Position numbers and translations under genes: made by a program
In this document: in pieces, positions 8,160-17,300 of the stretch
Layout of the letters: every line of letters starts with the position of its first letter
Position numbering within the stretch: the stretch's first letter is position 1
From: Prevotella sp.
GTDB taxonomy: Bacteria; Bacteroidota; Bacteroidia; Bacteroidales; Bacteroidaceae
DNA length: 61,249 nucleotides
NCBI GenBank assembly: GCA_017475265.1
Contig: JAFVFY010000042.1
Location: 1 to 61,249 of the forward strand
Direction: 5' to 3'
Notes under the pieces: generated by a model
Seen by the model: only the letters and a program-made list of their open reading frames with translations
Databases searched by the model: none
Told to the model about the DNA's origin: nothing

Positions 8160-8167
8160 TATTTTTG
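8160..8167 (+). promoter_or_regulatory. Bacteroidetes-type -7 element for the 8249 operon
   Basis: TATTTTTG matches the -7 consensus TAnnTTTG, 82 bases upstream of the nitroreductase start. The surrounding 8104-8198 sequence is copied at 12299-12393 in front of the MATE gene. A 15-base leader (TTACAATACTTTATG-like) is also shared with the second RidA cassette at 44.4 kb. Confidence 0.55.
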
Positions 8168-8248
8168 CACCAACTATTACAATACTTTATGATTTAAGGA
8201 GCGTTTATTATGGCTCATCATTGCGAAAACTTCACAAAACATTAGACT

Positions 8249-8746
8249 ATGAATTTATTGGAATTAGTAAAAGCAAGATATAGTTGTAGGAGCTATCAGC
8301 CTACGAGTGTTGAACAGGAAAAGCTGGACTACATCATGGAGTGTGTCCGGTTTGCTCCTTCTGCCGTGAACAAGCAGCCGTGGAGATTCCGTATAGTCAA
8401 AAACGAGACTGACAAGGCGAAGCTTCAGGAGTGTTACAACCGCGAGTGGTTCCAGACAGCTCCGATGTATATCATCTGTTCCATTCTCCACGACGAGGAA
8501 TGGGTACGCTCTGACGGCAAACATCATGGTGATATCGACATTGCCATTGCTGTAGAGCATCTGTGTCTGGCTGCCACAGAGCAAGGACTTGGCACATGCT
8601 GGGTTTGCAACTTCGATGCTGAACTGTGCAAACAGTCCTTTGGTTTGGGAGATAATGAGGAAGCAGCAGTGTTGATTCCTATTGGCTATCCCGCTGACGA
8701 GCCGAAAGAAAAGAAACGTAAGGCTATTGAAGAAATATGTAAATAA
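8249..8746 (+). CDS. Nitroreductase family protein
   Basis: A 165-residue FMN-dependent nitroreductase. The RYSCRSYQPTSV start, FAPSAVNKQPWRFRIV, a central DIDIAIAVEHLCLAATEQGL helix, GTCWVCNFD and IGYPADEPKEKKRK follow the family order. Length fits the short oxygen-insensitive type. First gene of a plus-strand operon with RidA, thioredoxin-like and further small genes; the set suggests detoxification of reactive compounds. Confidence 0.88.
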   Translation: MNLLELVKARYSCRSYQPTSVEQEKLDYIMECVRFAPSAVNKQPWRFRIVKNETDKAKLQECYNREWFQTAPMYIICSILHDEEWVRSDGKHHGDIDIAIAVEHLCLAATEQGLGTCWVCNFDAELCKQSFGLGDNEEAAVLIPIGYPADEPKEKKRKAIEEICK

Positions 8747-8759
8747 AACGATATAGAAT

Positions 8760-9137
8760 ATGAAAAAGGTTATAAGCACAACAAAAGCTCCTTCAGCAAT
8801 AGGACCTTACAGTCAGGCCATCCAAGTGGGAAATCTTGTCTATACCTCCGGCCAGATTCCCATTGACCCTGCTACTGGAGTATTTGTAGAGGGAGATATC
8901 AAGGAACAAACACGTCAGTCATTGCTCAACGTGAAGGCTGTTCTGGAAGAAGCCGGGCTGACGATGGGTGATGTGGTAAAGACGACGGTGTTCATGGCCG
9001 ACATGAATGACTTCGTGGATATGAACGCTGTCTATGCAGAATTCTTTTCAGAACCATACCCTGCGCGTTCTGCTGTCGCCGTAAAGACGCTTCCGAAGGG
9101 TGCATTGGTCGAGATTGAAGTGGTTGCTGGATTATGA
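8760..9137 (+). CDS. ridA: RidA family enamine/imine deaminase
   Basis: A 125-residue RidA (YjgF/YER057c) protein, which hydrolyses reactive enamine and imine intermediates from PLP enzymes. Seen: [51 protein letters not shown], and the C-terminal [20 protein letters not shown] with the catalytic-site Arg and Glu. It is followed by a 4-base overlap with the thioredoxin-like gene. A close second copy lies at 44457-44834. Confidence 0.95.
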   Translation: MKKVISTTKAPSAIGPYSQAIQVGNLVYTSGQIPIDPATGVFVEGDIKEQTRQSLLNVKAVLEEAGLTMGDVVKTTVFMADMNDFVDMNAVYAEFFSEPYPARSAVAVKTLPKGALVEIEVVAGL

Positions 9138-9637
9138 GGAGAGCGATTGTTATATCACTATTTACAGCACTCTTTGCTCTGGCTATAAATGCTCAGACTG
9201 CGGTAAAGAAAGTCTATAATGAGGACATCAACCCCATTGAGCAGATAGACCAGGCATTAGTGAAAGCTAAGTCTGAAGGAAAGTTCGTCATCTGTCAGGT
9301 TGGTGGCAACTGGTGTCCCTGGTGCCTGCTGTTTGCTGACTTCATAACGAATGACACGACCATCAGCAATGTCATTGACGAGAACTTTGTTTATATCCAT
9401 GTGAATTACAATCCACGGAAGTCTGAGGGAGAGGAAAAGATGCAGTTGGCAATGGCTATGCTGGAACGTCTGAACAATCCAGCCCGCTTCGGATTCCCTG
9501 TATTTGTCGTACTTGATGAAGAAGGGAAGGTCGTCCATATACAGGATTCGAGCTTCCTTGAAGAGGGTCAGGGCTGCAACCAAGAGAAGGTGCTGCGTTT
9601 CTTCAAGAACTGGACTCCAAAAGCCGTGAAGCAATGA
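9134..9637 (+). CDS. Secreted thioredoxin-like protein
   Basis: A 167-residue thioredoxin-fold protein with a cleavable signal (residues 1-20, ending NAQT). The active site reads [10 protein letters not shown] near residue 58, giving Cys-Pro-Trp-Cys, an oxidoreductase-type CXXC. The cis-Pro region GFPVFVVLD is at about 120. Likely a periplasmic disulfide reductase. ATGA overlaps at both ends couple it to RidA and the next gene. A longer copy is at 44831-45373. Confidence 0.88.
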   Translation: MRRAIVISLFTALFALAINAQTAVKKVYNEDINPIEQIDQALVKAKSEGKFVICQVGGNWCPWCLLFADFITNDTTISNVIDENFVYIHVNYNPRKSEGEEKMQLAMAMLERLNNPARFGFPVFVVLDEEGKVVHIQDSSFLEEGQGCNQEKVLRFFKNWTPKAVKQ

Positions 9638-9951
9638 TACTAAACTACAAGGTCATCACCCTTTGTGGAAGCACTCGTTTCAAGGATCAGTTCATCGAGA
9701 CCCAGAAACGATTGACACTTGAAGGCTACATTGTCATTAGTGTCGGCCTATTCGGACATTCTGGTGATGAAGAGGTGTGGAAACCCGGCACTAAGGAAAT
9801 GCTCGACGATATGCACAAACGGAAGATCGACATGGCAGATGAAATCTTTGTCATCAATGTGGGCGGCTATATCGGAGAGAGTACCAGGAGTGAAATCGCA
9901 TACGCTGAGAAAACTGGAAAGAAAGTAAACTATCTGGAGCCAATAGTATGA
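9634..9951 (+). CDS. Nucleoside 2-deoxyribosyltransferase-like protein
   Basis: A 105-residue protein. It opens with VITLCGSTRFKDQFIET, the nucleotide-binding start of the nucleoside 2-deoxyribosyltransferase/DUF4406 superfamily, and later has MADEIFVINVGGYIGESTRS, matching the family's Glu/Ser region near the active site. Substrate is not predictable. Overlaps neighbours by 4 bases on both sides. Confidence 0.75.
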   Translation: MILNYKVITLCGSTRFKDQFIETQKRLTLEGYIVISVGLFGHSGDEEVWKPGTKEMLDDMHKRKIDMADEIFVINVGGYIGESTRSEIAYAEKTGKKVNYLEPIV

Positions 9952-10502
9952 CTGAAAAAGAGAAGATGCTGGCAGGAGAGACATACTCCGCCGTTGACCC
10001 TCAGTTACTTGAAGAATTGACGGAAGTGAAGGAAATCATTCACGACTATAATCTGCTTAGTCCGTCGGAGATTCAGAAGGGAAAAGAAATACTTAGAGGA
10101 CTATTGGGGCATATTGCTGATGATGAATTCCTAATTGTTCAGCCGTTTTACTGCGACTACGGTAAGCAAATCAGCGTGGGCAAGCGGTTCTTTGCGAACT
10201 TCAACTTCACCGTATTGGACGAAGCACGAGTCACTATCGGCGACGGCTGCTTTATTGGTCCGAACGTCAGCATCTACACGGCCTGCCATAGTACAGACCC
10301 CATGGAGCGCAACAGTCGTAGGGAGTGGGCAGAGCCAGTCACCATCGGTAACAATGTTTGGATTGGTGGCAGCGTCACCATCTTGCCAGGCGTGAAGATT
10401 GGTGATAACGTAACTATCGGGGCTGGTTCAGTTGTGACAAAAGATATTCCCTCGAACTGTGTGGCCATCAGTAATCCCTGTAAAGTAGTAAAGAGTATCT
10501 GA
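9948..10502 (+). CDS. maa: Maltose O-acetyltransferase-like sugar acetyltransferase
   Basis: A 184-residue left-handed beta-helix acetyltransferase of the Maa/NodL group, which acetylates sugars with acetyl-CoA. Seen: EKEKMLAGETYSAVDPQLLE, DYGKQISVGKRFFANFNFTV, the catalytic His in YTACHSTDP near residue 113, and the hexapeptide repeats VWIGGSVTILPGVKIGDNVT. Length is normal. Starts inside the preceding gene by 4 bases; the next gene begins 3 bases after its stop. Confidence 0.9.
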   Translation: MTEKEKMLAGETYSAVDPQLLEELTEVKEIIHDYNLLSPSEIQKGKEILRGLLGHIADDEFLIVQPFYCDYGKQISVGKRFFANFNFTVLDEARVTIGDGCFIGPNVSIYTACHSTDPMERNSRREWAEPVTIGNNVWIGGSVTILPGVKIGDNVTIGAGSVVTKDIPSNCVAISNPCKVVKSI

Positions 10503-10505
10503 GCC

Positions 10506-10814
10506 ATGATGCTACCAAAGTTCATAATCACTCTCAATGGCATGTTCCGTCTGGGCATGGTCAACCAGCATAAGGACTTGCTAAAGCCGGGCGACCAGTG
10601 CATTGGTGGCGGTTATTATCGTTTTGATTATACCTCTAACCGCATCATCCTCGACCATTCATCATACGACTTTGGTAAGCCCAAATGGCATCTTCTGGAA
10701 ACGCTGAAAGTCCCTTCTGTCTATCGTGGTTTGCGACTGGTGTATCAATACGATGACCGATGCCACGAAGATTTTAATGTCAGCGAAGAATTGAAGATAG
10801 AATACTATGACTGA
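10506..10814 (+). CDS. Conserved hypothetical protein
   Basis: A 102-residue soluble protein of unknown function: PKFIITLNGMFRLGMVNQHK at the start, a GGGYYRFDYTSNRIILDHSS beta region and an acidic C terminus. Two damaged copies of its 5' end or of its operon partner occur at 45370 and 25171, always next to the thioredoxin-like gene or its remains, so it is a regular partner of that cassette. No domain recognised. Confidence 0.65.
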   Translation: MMLPKFIITLNGMFRLGMVNQHKDLLKPGDQCIGGGYYRFDYTSNRIILDHSSYDFGKPKWHLLETLKVPSVYRGLRLVYQYDDRCHEDFNVSEELKIEYYD

Positions 10815-11043
10815 CTTCGATACTATATGGCGCACTCAGGACGAGATTCGGACAGTAGTCAATGCTGTTCTAGGCGAATGTATCTGGAATCTCAGTTATA
10901 GCGAGCGACGCATGGCTATTGAACTGGAGCTGACTGTCACTCTCAATGACGATTCCATTGGCGATCTCTGCAGCCAGTTTCCAATCACAGCTGATTACGA
11001 TGGGGTGGGGGTGAAAGGCTCAAAGTTCGCATCCTGTCTCTGA
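10807..11043 (+). CDS. Hypothetical protein, possibly truncated
   Basis: A 78-residue frame overlapping the previous gene by 8 bases. Its central stretch VVNAVLGECIWNLSYSERRM also appears as DNA fragments at 25210-25270 and 45470-45500. The C terminus (GVGVKGSKFASCL) looks like run-on sequence, so the gene may be cut at its 3' end. No family recognised. Confidence 0.5.
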   Translation: MTDFDTIWRTQDEIRTVVNAVLGECIWNLSYSERRMAIELELTVTLNDDSIGDLCSQFPITADYDGVGVKGSKFASCL

Positions 11044-11171
11044 TACACTTCTTCCATAAGAAAGATGATACTCATCTTCCTTCGGAATATTTCCTCGTAT
11101 TCATGCTAATATTATGAAGGTTCGCGAGTGTGTAATCGCTAAAAAAGTATAAGACTTCACGAAAAAAGGGA
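11044..11171. other. Short intergenic region
   Basis: I see no gene here. The stretch lies between the last hypothetical gene of the 8249 operon and the promoter of the YqeY gene. Confidence 0.5.
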
Positions 11172-11199
11172 TTGATAAGAAAAAAAATCTGTATCTTTG
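11172..11199 (+). promoter_or_regulatory. Promoter of the YqeY gene
   Basis: TTG at 11172 is followed 17 bases later by TATCTTTG at 11192-11199, the Bacteroidetes -33/-7 pair (TTTG, TAnnTTTG). It lies 30 bases upstream of the start codon. Confidence 0.7.
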
Positions 11200-11228
11200 C
11201 ATCATGTTAAGGTTTAAATAATAGCATT

Positions 11229-11678
11229 ATGACTTTATTCGATCAGATTAGCGAGGACATCAAGTCCGCAATGAAGGCTCGCGACAAGGTGCGTTTGGAG
11301 ACGCTTCGTAACATTAAGAAAGTATTTCTGGAAGCAAAAACTGCTCCTGGAGCGAACGACACGTTGGCTGATGCTGATGCCTTGAAGATTATCTCAAAAC
11401 TGGCCAAGCAGGGCAAGGAAACTGCAACGACCTACACACAAGCAGGGCGTCAAGACCTGGCTGATGCTGAGTTGGCACAGGTGGAGGTTCTTGAGAGTTA
11501 TTTGCCGAAACAACTTTCCCATGAGGAGATAGAGGCAGAGTTGAAGAAGATTATTGCTGAGGTTGGAGCCACAAGTATGAAGGAGATGGGAAAGGTAATG
11601 GGCACTGCCAGCAAGCAGTTGGCAGGAAAGGCTGACGGCCGAGTCATCTCTGAGATTGTGAAGAAACTCTTGGCATAA
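11229..11678 (+). CDS. GatB/YqeY domain-containing protein
   Basis: A 149-residue protein of the YqeY family, whose fold is related to the C-terminal tRNA-recognition domain of GatB. Seen: DIKSAMKARDKVRLETLRNI, QGKETATTYTQAGRQDLADA, ESYLPKQLSHEEIEAEL and the family-typical KEMGKVMG and LAGKADGRVIS end. Length is standard. It has its own promoter and is followed by twin hairpins. Confidence 0.93.
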   Translation: MTLFDQISEDIKSAMKARDKVRLETLRNIKKVFLEAKTAPGANDTLADADALKIISKLAKQGKETATTYTQAGRQDLADAELAQVEVLESYLPKQLSHEEIEAELKKIIAEVGATSMKEMGKVMGTASKQLAGKADGRVISEIVKKLLA

Positions 11679-11694
11679 ACTTTAATTCCAAAAA

Positions 11695-11782
11695 GTTAAA
11701 TCGTCGACGATGAATTAACGTTCATCGTCGACGATTTAACGTTCAACGACGGTGAATTACCGTTCATCGTCGGCGAATTAAC
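11695..11782. repeat. Twin inverted repeats after YqeY
   Basis: Two adjacent hairpins. The first is perfect: a 20-base arm at 11695-11714 and its complement at 11721-11740 around the loop TTAACG. The second, 11741-11782, has the same layout with shorter, imperfect arms and loop TTACCG. Both are built on ATCGTCG(A/G)CGA-type cores. There is no U-run, so they look more like a REP-type or mRNA-stabilising element than a simple terminator. Confidence 0.7.
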
Positions 11783-11826
11783 TCTTGCTCCGGGCAAAAC
11801 CAAAGAAAGATTACGGCAAAGTACAT

Positions 11827-12393
11827 TCATATCCGTATTGTTTTTGTGAATAATTATTTGTGTCTGCCGTTCCTACCCACACCGTCCGTTTGGCTTTAGC
11901 TACCAATTCACTAAATCCATGTCAGTTTTCGCCATAAGCCCTCTAAAGGTCCTCGTTGGTGGCCATTGAACCAATAGCAGCAAAAAAGATATTGGAAGAT
12001 TACCATTCCTAATCCAATGAGGACAGCGTATGTAATTCCAACGAGGCGATAACAAGCCAGGCCGTAGCCGCAAAAGATAAAACTGCCAATGACAGACTGG
12101 AGCAGATAGTTTGTGAGACTCATGCGGCCAAAGACGCAAAGGTGATGCAGCACACGGCGCACACCCTCGAAAGCATATCGCTGTTTGAACTATGACGCAG
12201 GCTCGTTGAAATGCCAATAACTTTCTTCATATTGATGTTTGATTTATATACTTCTGCCGTATTGCTCTCGGAAGTTTCGATACAACTAATTGATAAGATT
12301 CACAAAACTTATTAAAACTACGGGCAAAGTTACGCATATTTCTCCACTTTTTCGTATTTTTGCACCAACTATTACAATACTTTATGATTTAAG
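11827..12393. pseudogene. Mosaic of three duplicated fragments from 5.6-8.2 kb
   Basis: Three joined near-identical copies: 11827-12176 matches 5608-5957 (3' end of the DUF418 gene, giving a dead 83-codon frame at 11911-12162, minus strand); 12172-12303 matches 7471-7602 (5' end of the flavodoxin gene and its leader); 12299-12393 matches 8104-8198 (promoter region of the 8249 operon). The joins fall in the shared strings AGCATA and TTCAC. About 4-5 percent of positions differ, so the copy is not recent or is under no selection. Confidence 0.85.
12355..12362 (+). promoter_or_regulatory. Copied -7 element in front of the MATE gene
   Basis: TATTTTTG at 12355-12362 is the duplicate of the element at 8160. 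It is 37 bases upstream of the ATG at 12399, so the MATE-NRPS operon appears to use a promoter acquired by duplication from the nitroreductase operon. Confidence 0.55.
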
Positions 12394-12398
12394 TCGAT

Positions 12399-14234
12399 AT
12401 GAAGGTACTTTTGATTAACGGAAGCCCCAGGGAGAATGGCAATACGTTCACAGTGAACAAACGGAATGGTTATCTGATATCGAAGGCCCTGCATACATTT
12501 ATGTGGGCTTCTATTCTGTCATCGGTGGCTCAACTGCTATCTACGTTGATTGATGCCATTGTGGTGAGTAACTTGATTGGCCCTGATGCAATCTCGGCTG
12601 TTAATGTGTCGGTGCCTGTCTTGTCTATGGTGGGCTGTTTCGGCATCCTGCTCGGAATCGGAGGGTCGATCGTGGCAGCTAAAGCGATGGGACTTCGTAA
12701 CATGGAGGAAGCTAACCGTGTATTCTCCATATCATTGAAGGCGACGCTGATCTTCGGCCTGTTTGTTTCGATTGCGGGTTATTTGCTTGCTCCAACCATT
12801 GTGGGACTGGTATGTCCTCCAGAGAGTCGTATATATCCATTGGCGGCCAGCTATCTGCAAATCATTCTTATAGGTATGGTCTTTATGTTGGGAGCCTTTA
12901 CGTTGCAATCGTTTGTGAAGACGGATGGCAATCCCAAACTGGTGATGAGAGCCGTGGTCATAGGATGTATGGTAAATCTGGTCTTCGACATGATCTTTAT
13001 CAAGGTCTTCGACATGGGTATCGCAGGTTCGGCATGGGCTTCGGTCTTGTCATATATGGCGGCTTTTGCGGTTTGCCTGTTGCATTTCAAAAGGCCTCAC
13101 TGTTCGTTGCGTTTTCACCTGAATGCCCCCATCACGAATGGACTTGGCAACATTGCGAAGGAGGGTGCGCCGCTAAGTATGAACTCGCTGCTGCTGGGTG
13201 TCTGCACGTATTTGATGAATACGATAGTGCTGCGTATGGCGGGCGATAACGGCATGTATGTATGGTCACTCTGCCTGCAGTTATTCACGATCATGCAACT
13301 GGTGCTTGGTGGTATCTCGACGAGTATTTATGCTATCGGAGGTTTGTTGGCGGGTGAACGTGACATGGAGGGCCTGGGAATGCTGACACGGAGGGTTCTG
13401 TTGTACGTCTGCAGTGTGTTGGCGTTTATAATGGTTGTGATGTTGTTATGGCCTGAGATGCTTGCCAGTCTGTTTGGAGGCAGCCGTTTGGCTGACAACA
13501 CGACGGACGTGGCTTGGCCGATACGTATTTACGCCTTGCTGCTCGTGCCATACGCCGTGGTAGCGGTCCTGCGTTCACTTTACCAGATTATCGGGTTCCG
13601 AGGCATGAGTATGATACTGAGCATCACACAGTTGGTGGCGATGGTGGTCTGTGTATGGCTACTTGCCTTGGTGAGTCCCGATATGCTGTGGTGGGGATTC
13701 CCCTTGTCAGGCATCATCTTATTGTTGGTGACTATGGCTTTCAGTTGGCAGAAAAAAACCTACCCCCGACCCCTCCCGAAGGGAGGGGAGATGGGAGGCG
13801 GAAAGTCGCTCAATTCCTCTGTCAGACTGACTCGGGAGGACGTGAGGAGTGCGCTGGCTGAGATCAAGTCGTTTCTGAAGGAGAGCCAAGTGTCGGAATC
13901 TACGGTCTTTCAGATCCGGCTCTGTTGCGAGGAACTATTGTATAACATCGTCGACTATGCCGTAGAGAAGTACAAGGAGAAACACTTTGCTGATATTCAT
14001 ATCCACCTGACGGAGACACAGGTGAATGTGTTGCTGAAAGATGACGGACGACCCTTTAATCCCGTTTTCAAGAAAAAACCCACCCCCAGCCCCTCCCCAG
14101 GGGAGGGGAGCTTAATAGATACTGAACACTTGGGCTTGTTGCTGGTTGCAGGCGAAAGCTCTTCGATCAACTATAAATATATGTACGACCAGAACATGGT
14201 ATTCCTGACTTTTACAATAACCAATAAACAATAA
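12399..14234 (+). CDS. MATE efflux transporter fused to an ATPase-like domain, chimeric start
   Basis: A 611-residue protein in three parts. Residues 1-18 (MKVLLINGSPRENGNTFT) are the FMN-binding start of a flavodoxin-family reductase and do not belong to a transporter. Residues 20 to about 450 are a MATE exporter with about 12 helices (SILSSVAQLLSTLIDAIVVS; GLNMEEA-type loops). Residues from about 480 to 611 form a GHKL/HATPase_c_2-like domain: LCCEELLYNIVDYAVE with the N-box Glu and Asn, and LKDDGRPFNP. Two GC-palindrome inserts lie at residues 453-467 and near 560. It precedes the NRPS and probably exports its product. The native MATE start may be lost. Confidence 0.85.
   Translation: MKVLLINGSPRENGNTFTVNKRNGYLISKALHTFMWASILSSVAQLLSTLIDAIVVSNLIGPDAISAVNVSVPVLSMVGCFGILLGIGGSIVAAKAMGLRNMEEANRVFSISLKATLIFGLFVSIAGYLLAPTIVGLVCPPESRIYPLAASYLQIILIGMVFMLGAFTLQSFVKTDGNPKLVMRAVVIGCMVNLVFDMIFIKVFDMGIAGSAWASVLSYMAAFAVCLLHFKRPHCSLRFHLNAPITNGLGNIAKEGAPLSMNSLLLGVCTYLMNTIVLRMAGDNGMYVWSLCLQLFTIMQLVLGGISTSIYAIGGLLAGERDMEGLGMLTRRVLLYVCSVLAFIMVVMLLWPEMLASLFGGSRLADNTTDVAWPIRIYALLLVPYAVVAVLRSLYQIIGFRGMSMILSITQLVAMVVCVWLLALVSPDMLWWGFPLSGIILLLVTMAFSWQKKTYPRPLPKGGEMGGGKSLNSSVRLTREDVRSALAEIKSFLKESQVSESTVFQIRLCCEELLYNIVDYAVEKYKEKHFADIHIHLTETQVNVLLKDDGRPFNPVFKKKPTPSPSPGEGSLIDTEHLGLLLVAGESSSINYKYMYDQNMVFLTFTITNKQ
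13757..13800. repeat. GC-rich palindromic insert in the MATE gene (first)
   Basis: Arms CCCCTCCC (13770-13777) and GGGAGGGG (13781-13788) around GAA, preceded by a run of A and CC(T)ACCCCC. It codes for YPRPLPKGGEMGGG in the linker between exporter and ATPase-like domain, in frame. A second copy of the same type is at 14078-14108. Confidence 0.65.
14078..14108. repeat. GC-rich palindromic insert in the MATE gene (second)
   Basis: Same element type as at 13757: an A-run, CCCACCCCCAGC, then arms around AG (14090-14108). It codes for KKKPTPSPSPGEGS within the ATPase-like domain without breaking the frame. Confidence 0.65.
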
Positions 14235-14303
14235 CCAATAAACGATAAACAATAAACAATAAACAATAACCAATAAACGTTGAACAATAAACAATAACCA
14301 ATA
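14214..14303. repeat. Heptamer tandem repeat spanning the MATE-NRPS junction
   Basis: About 12.8 units of a 7-bp repeat (ACAATAA, CCAATAA and variants such as ACGATAA and ACGTTGA). The array includes the MATE stop codon (14232-14234) and reaches the NRPS ATG at 14303, so it fills the entire intergenic and ribosome-binding region. No Shine-Dalgarno sequence remains. Confidence 0.85.
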
Positions 14304-17300
14304 TGAAGACAAACGAATATCTACAGCCATTATGGGACGCTTTTGAGCGTTACGCAGATCTGCCTGCCGTCGTTGATAACGGCGGGCGAGTAACCACCTA
14401 TCGTCAATTGGGCGAACTGACACGCAGGATAGCGGGAGGACTGGCAAGCCTCGATTTGCCGGAAAACTCCTTTATCCCCATTCTGCTGCCTACCTCGATG
14501 GAGTATATTGCTACAGAGATGGGCGTCTGGATGGCTGGTCATGCCGTCGTGCCGATGGGTACCACCTTCCCTGAAGGTCGTATAGAATATATTAAAGAAC
14601 ACTGTGAGGCACCGCTTGTGATCGATGCCGAGAGGCTGAAGGTGCTGGCAGAAGCTGACGAACTGGGGGACGAGGTGACGCGATTTGAACTTGAGCAGAG
14701 GGCCCTGCTGATCTATACCAGCGGATCGACGGGTGAGCCCAAGGGTATCCTGCATTGCTTTGACAGTCTGCGCGCGCATGTTCACACTGGTTCACTTGGG
14801 GAGGAGCATACTGACATGGTATGGGGGACGTCGTCGCCATTCTATTTTGTGGCATCCTTGTCGAACTTCGCTGTGCTGAAGGGCGGCGGTGAGTTGCATT
14901 TCTATACGGGGGATGTGCGGCTTGATGTGAGGAAGCTGGAAGAGTATATCGAAGCGCATGGCGTGACGCATACCTTTATCAGTCCGGCGGTGTTGGCGAA
15001 TTTCCACAACCGTTCGAGCTCTCTGAAGGAGGTATATACGGGGAGCGAGAAGCTGGTGAACGAGTGTTCGCGGGACGGCTATGTGCTCTACAACAATTAC
15101 GGGATGTCGGAGACGGCGGGTACGCTGCTGAGCTTCAAGGTGGACAAGCGCTACGAGAGTACGCCCGTGGGTGTGCCTAACAATGAAAGTGGCACGGAAC
15201 TGATGCTTGTGGACGAGGAGGGGAAGCCCGTTGCGGAGGGCGAAGAGGGGGAGCTGGTGGTGAAGGGTTGCTTCTGTAAAGGTTACTACAAGGATGCGGA
15301 GCGTACTGCCCAACTCTATAGGGAGGGGTGGCTGCATACGAACGACATCATGCGACGGCTGCCTGACGGCAACCTTGTCTATGTGAACCGTAAGGACTGG
15401 ATGGTGAAGATCAACGGCCAGCGGGTGGAGCCGGGGGAGGTGGAAGGGACGATGGAACGCATAGAGGGGGTGAAGAAGGCCATCGTGAAGGGCTTCGACG
15501 GGAAGACGGGCAGTCAGTATCTGTGTGGCTACTACACGAGCGACGGGGACATCACTCCCGAGGAAATGAGGAACAGGCTTGAGGAGCGTCTGCCGCCTTA
15601 CATGGTGCCGCTGCACATTGTGAAGGTGGACAGGTTCTCTTTCCTGCCCAACGGTAAGATAAACCGCAGGGCTCTGCTGCCGCCAGACAGTTCGGAACTC
15701 CTTTCTAATTACGTAGCGCCTGGGAACGAGGTGGAGCGCAGGCTCTGCGAGGCTTTTGCCCAGGCACTTGGGATGGAACAGGTGGGTATCGACGATGATT
15801 TCTTCATGCTTGGCGGCGACAGTATCAAGGTGATGCGCCTGCAACAGGCGTGCGAAAACCTGAGCCTGACATCGAAGATGATCTATAAGGGCAAGACGGC
15901 ACGGCGGATTGCTGAACTCTGTGACGTGGCGGGTGGTGAGACGGGCTGGCCGGAATTTCCCGTGGCCCTCTCACAGACTCAGCTGGGTATCTATGCCGAG
16001 AGCATGGCCCGGCGGGGTGAGGCTGCCTATAACAATCCCATTCTGTTGAAGATTGGTGCAGAGATCGACGAGCAGAGGTTGGCCCGGGCTATCGAACAGG
16101 TGGTGAGTGCGCATGCCTTTATCAAGACCCGTATTGAGGAAGACGCCGAGGGTAATCCGGTGATGATGCCTTCCGATGCCAGTCAATTGAAAATTGACAA
16201 TTTACAATTGACAATTGAACAGATGAGCGAGGCTGAGCTGGAGGCGTTGAAGCCCCAGCTTATCCAGCCTTTCGACCTGCTGAAAGACCAGCTGTTCCGT
16301 ATCCGCATCATTCGTACGGAGGGTGGTTTGTATCTGTTCACAGATTTCCACCATATTATATACGATGGCACCTCTATGCGTATCTTCATGGCCGATGTCG
16401 ATCGTGCCTACGCAGGGGAGGCCGTTGCCCCCGAGCAGTGGACGGGCTGGCACGTGGCGGAGGAGGAGGCTGCGCTGCGCCAGACGGAAGCCTATACTGA
16501 GGCCAAGGCATGGTACGAGGAGACCTTCAGCGGCTTGGACATTGAGAACAAGCCCATCCCCGATGTGATTGGTGAAAAGACCGTGACCTTTGGCAGTCAG
16601 GATCTGCTGCTTGGCGTGAGCAATGAGGCCATCAATGTTTTCTGCCGTCGTCAGGGTGTCACACCCAATATCCTCGCTATTGCTACATTCGCCAAGCTGA
16701 TGGGAGCGTATACCAATCAGGAGGCTGCGCTTTTTTCCACCATCTACAATGGGCGTAACAGTCTGCGCACAGCCCGTACCATTGGCATGATGGTGAAGAC
16801 ACTGCCGGTGTATAGTCATTGGACAGCCGACACACGTATCAAGGACTTCCTGGGGGATGTGAAGGAGCAATTGCTTGGCGCGATGAACAACGACATCTAC
16901 TCGTTTGCTGAGGTGGCAGCCAACTTAGGTATGAGCAGCGACGTGCTCTTTGCTTACCAAGGCGACTACCTGACACTGGGTACCGTCTGTGGACAGCCTT
17001 ACCAGGTCATCCCCTTGGAGAAGAATGCCACGGGCAGTCCGCTCAGCGTAGAGGTCTTCAACACAGCCGATGGCCCGTCGCTCCACGTGGAGTATCAGAA
17101 GAATATGTACTCTGATGCGTTCATCAGCGAACTGATGCAGTGCTATGCCAATGTGCTTCGCTCGATGTTGACGGTAGAACGTCTGTCGGATATTGAATTT
17201 CTCAATGCTGATCAGTTACAGGAACTCGACAGTTTCAATGATACTGATGTAGAATATGATGACACGCAGACCATCGTCTCGCTGTTCCGCCGGCAAGCCA

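Noticed and set aside
14330-15844. Long open frames on the minus strand inside the NRPS
   Set aside because: They are shadows of the GC-rich coding strand and have no recognised domains or start signals.
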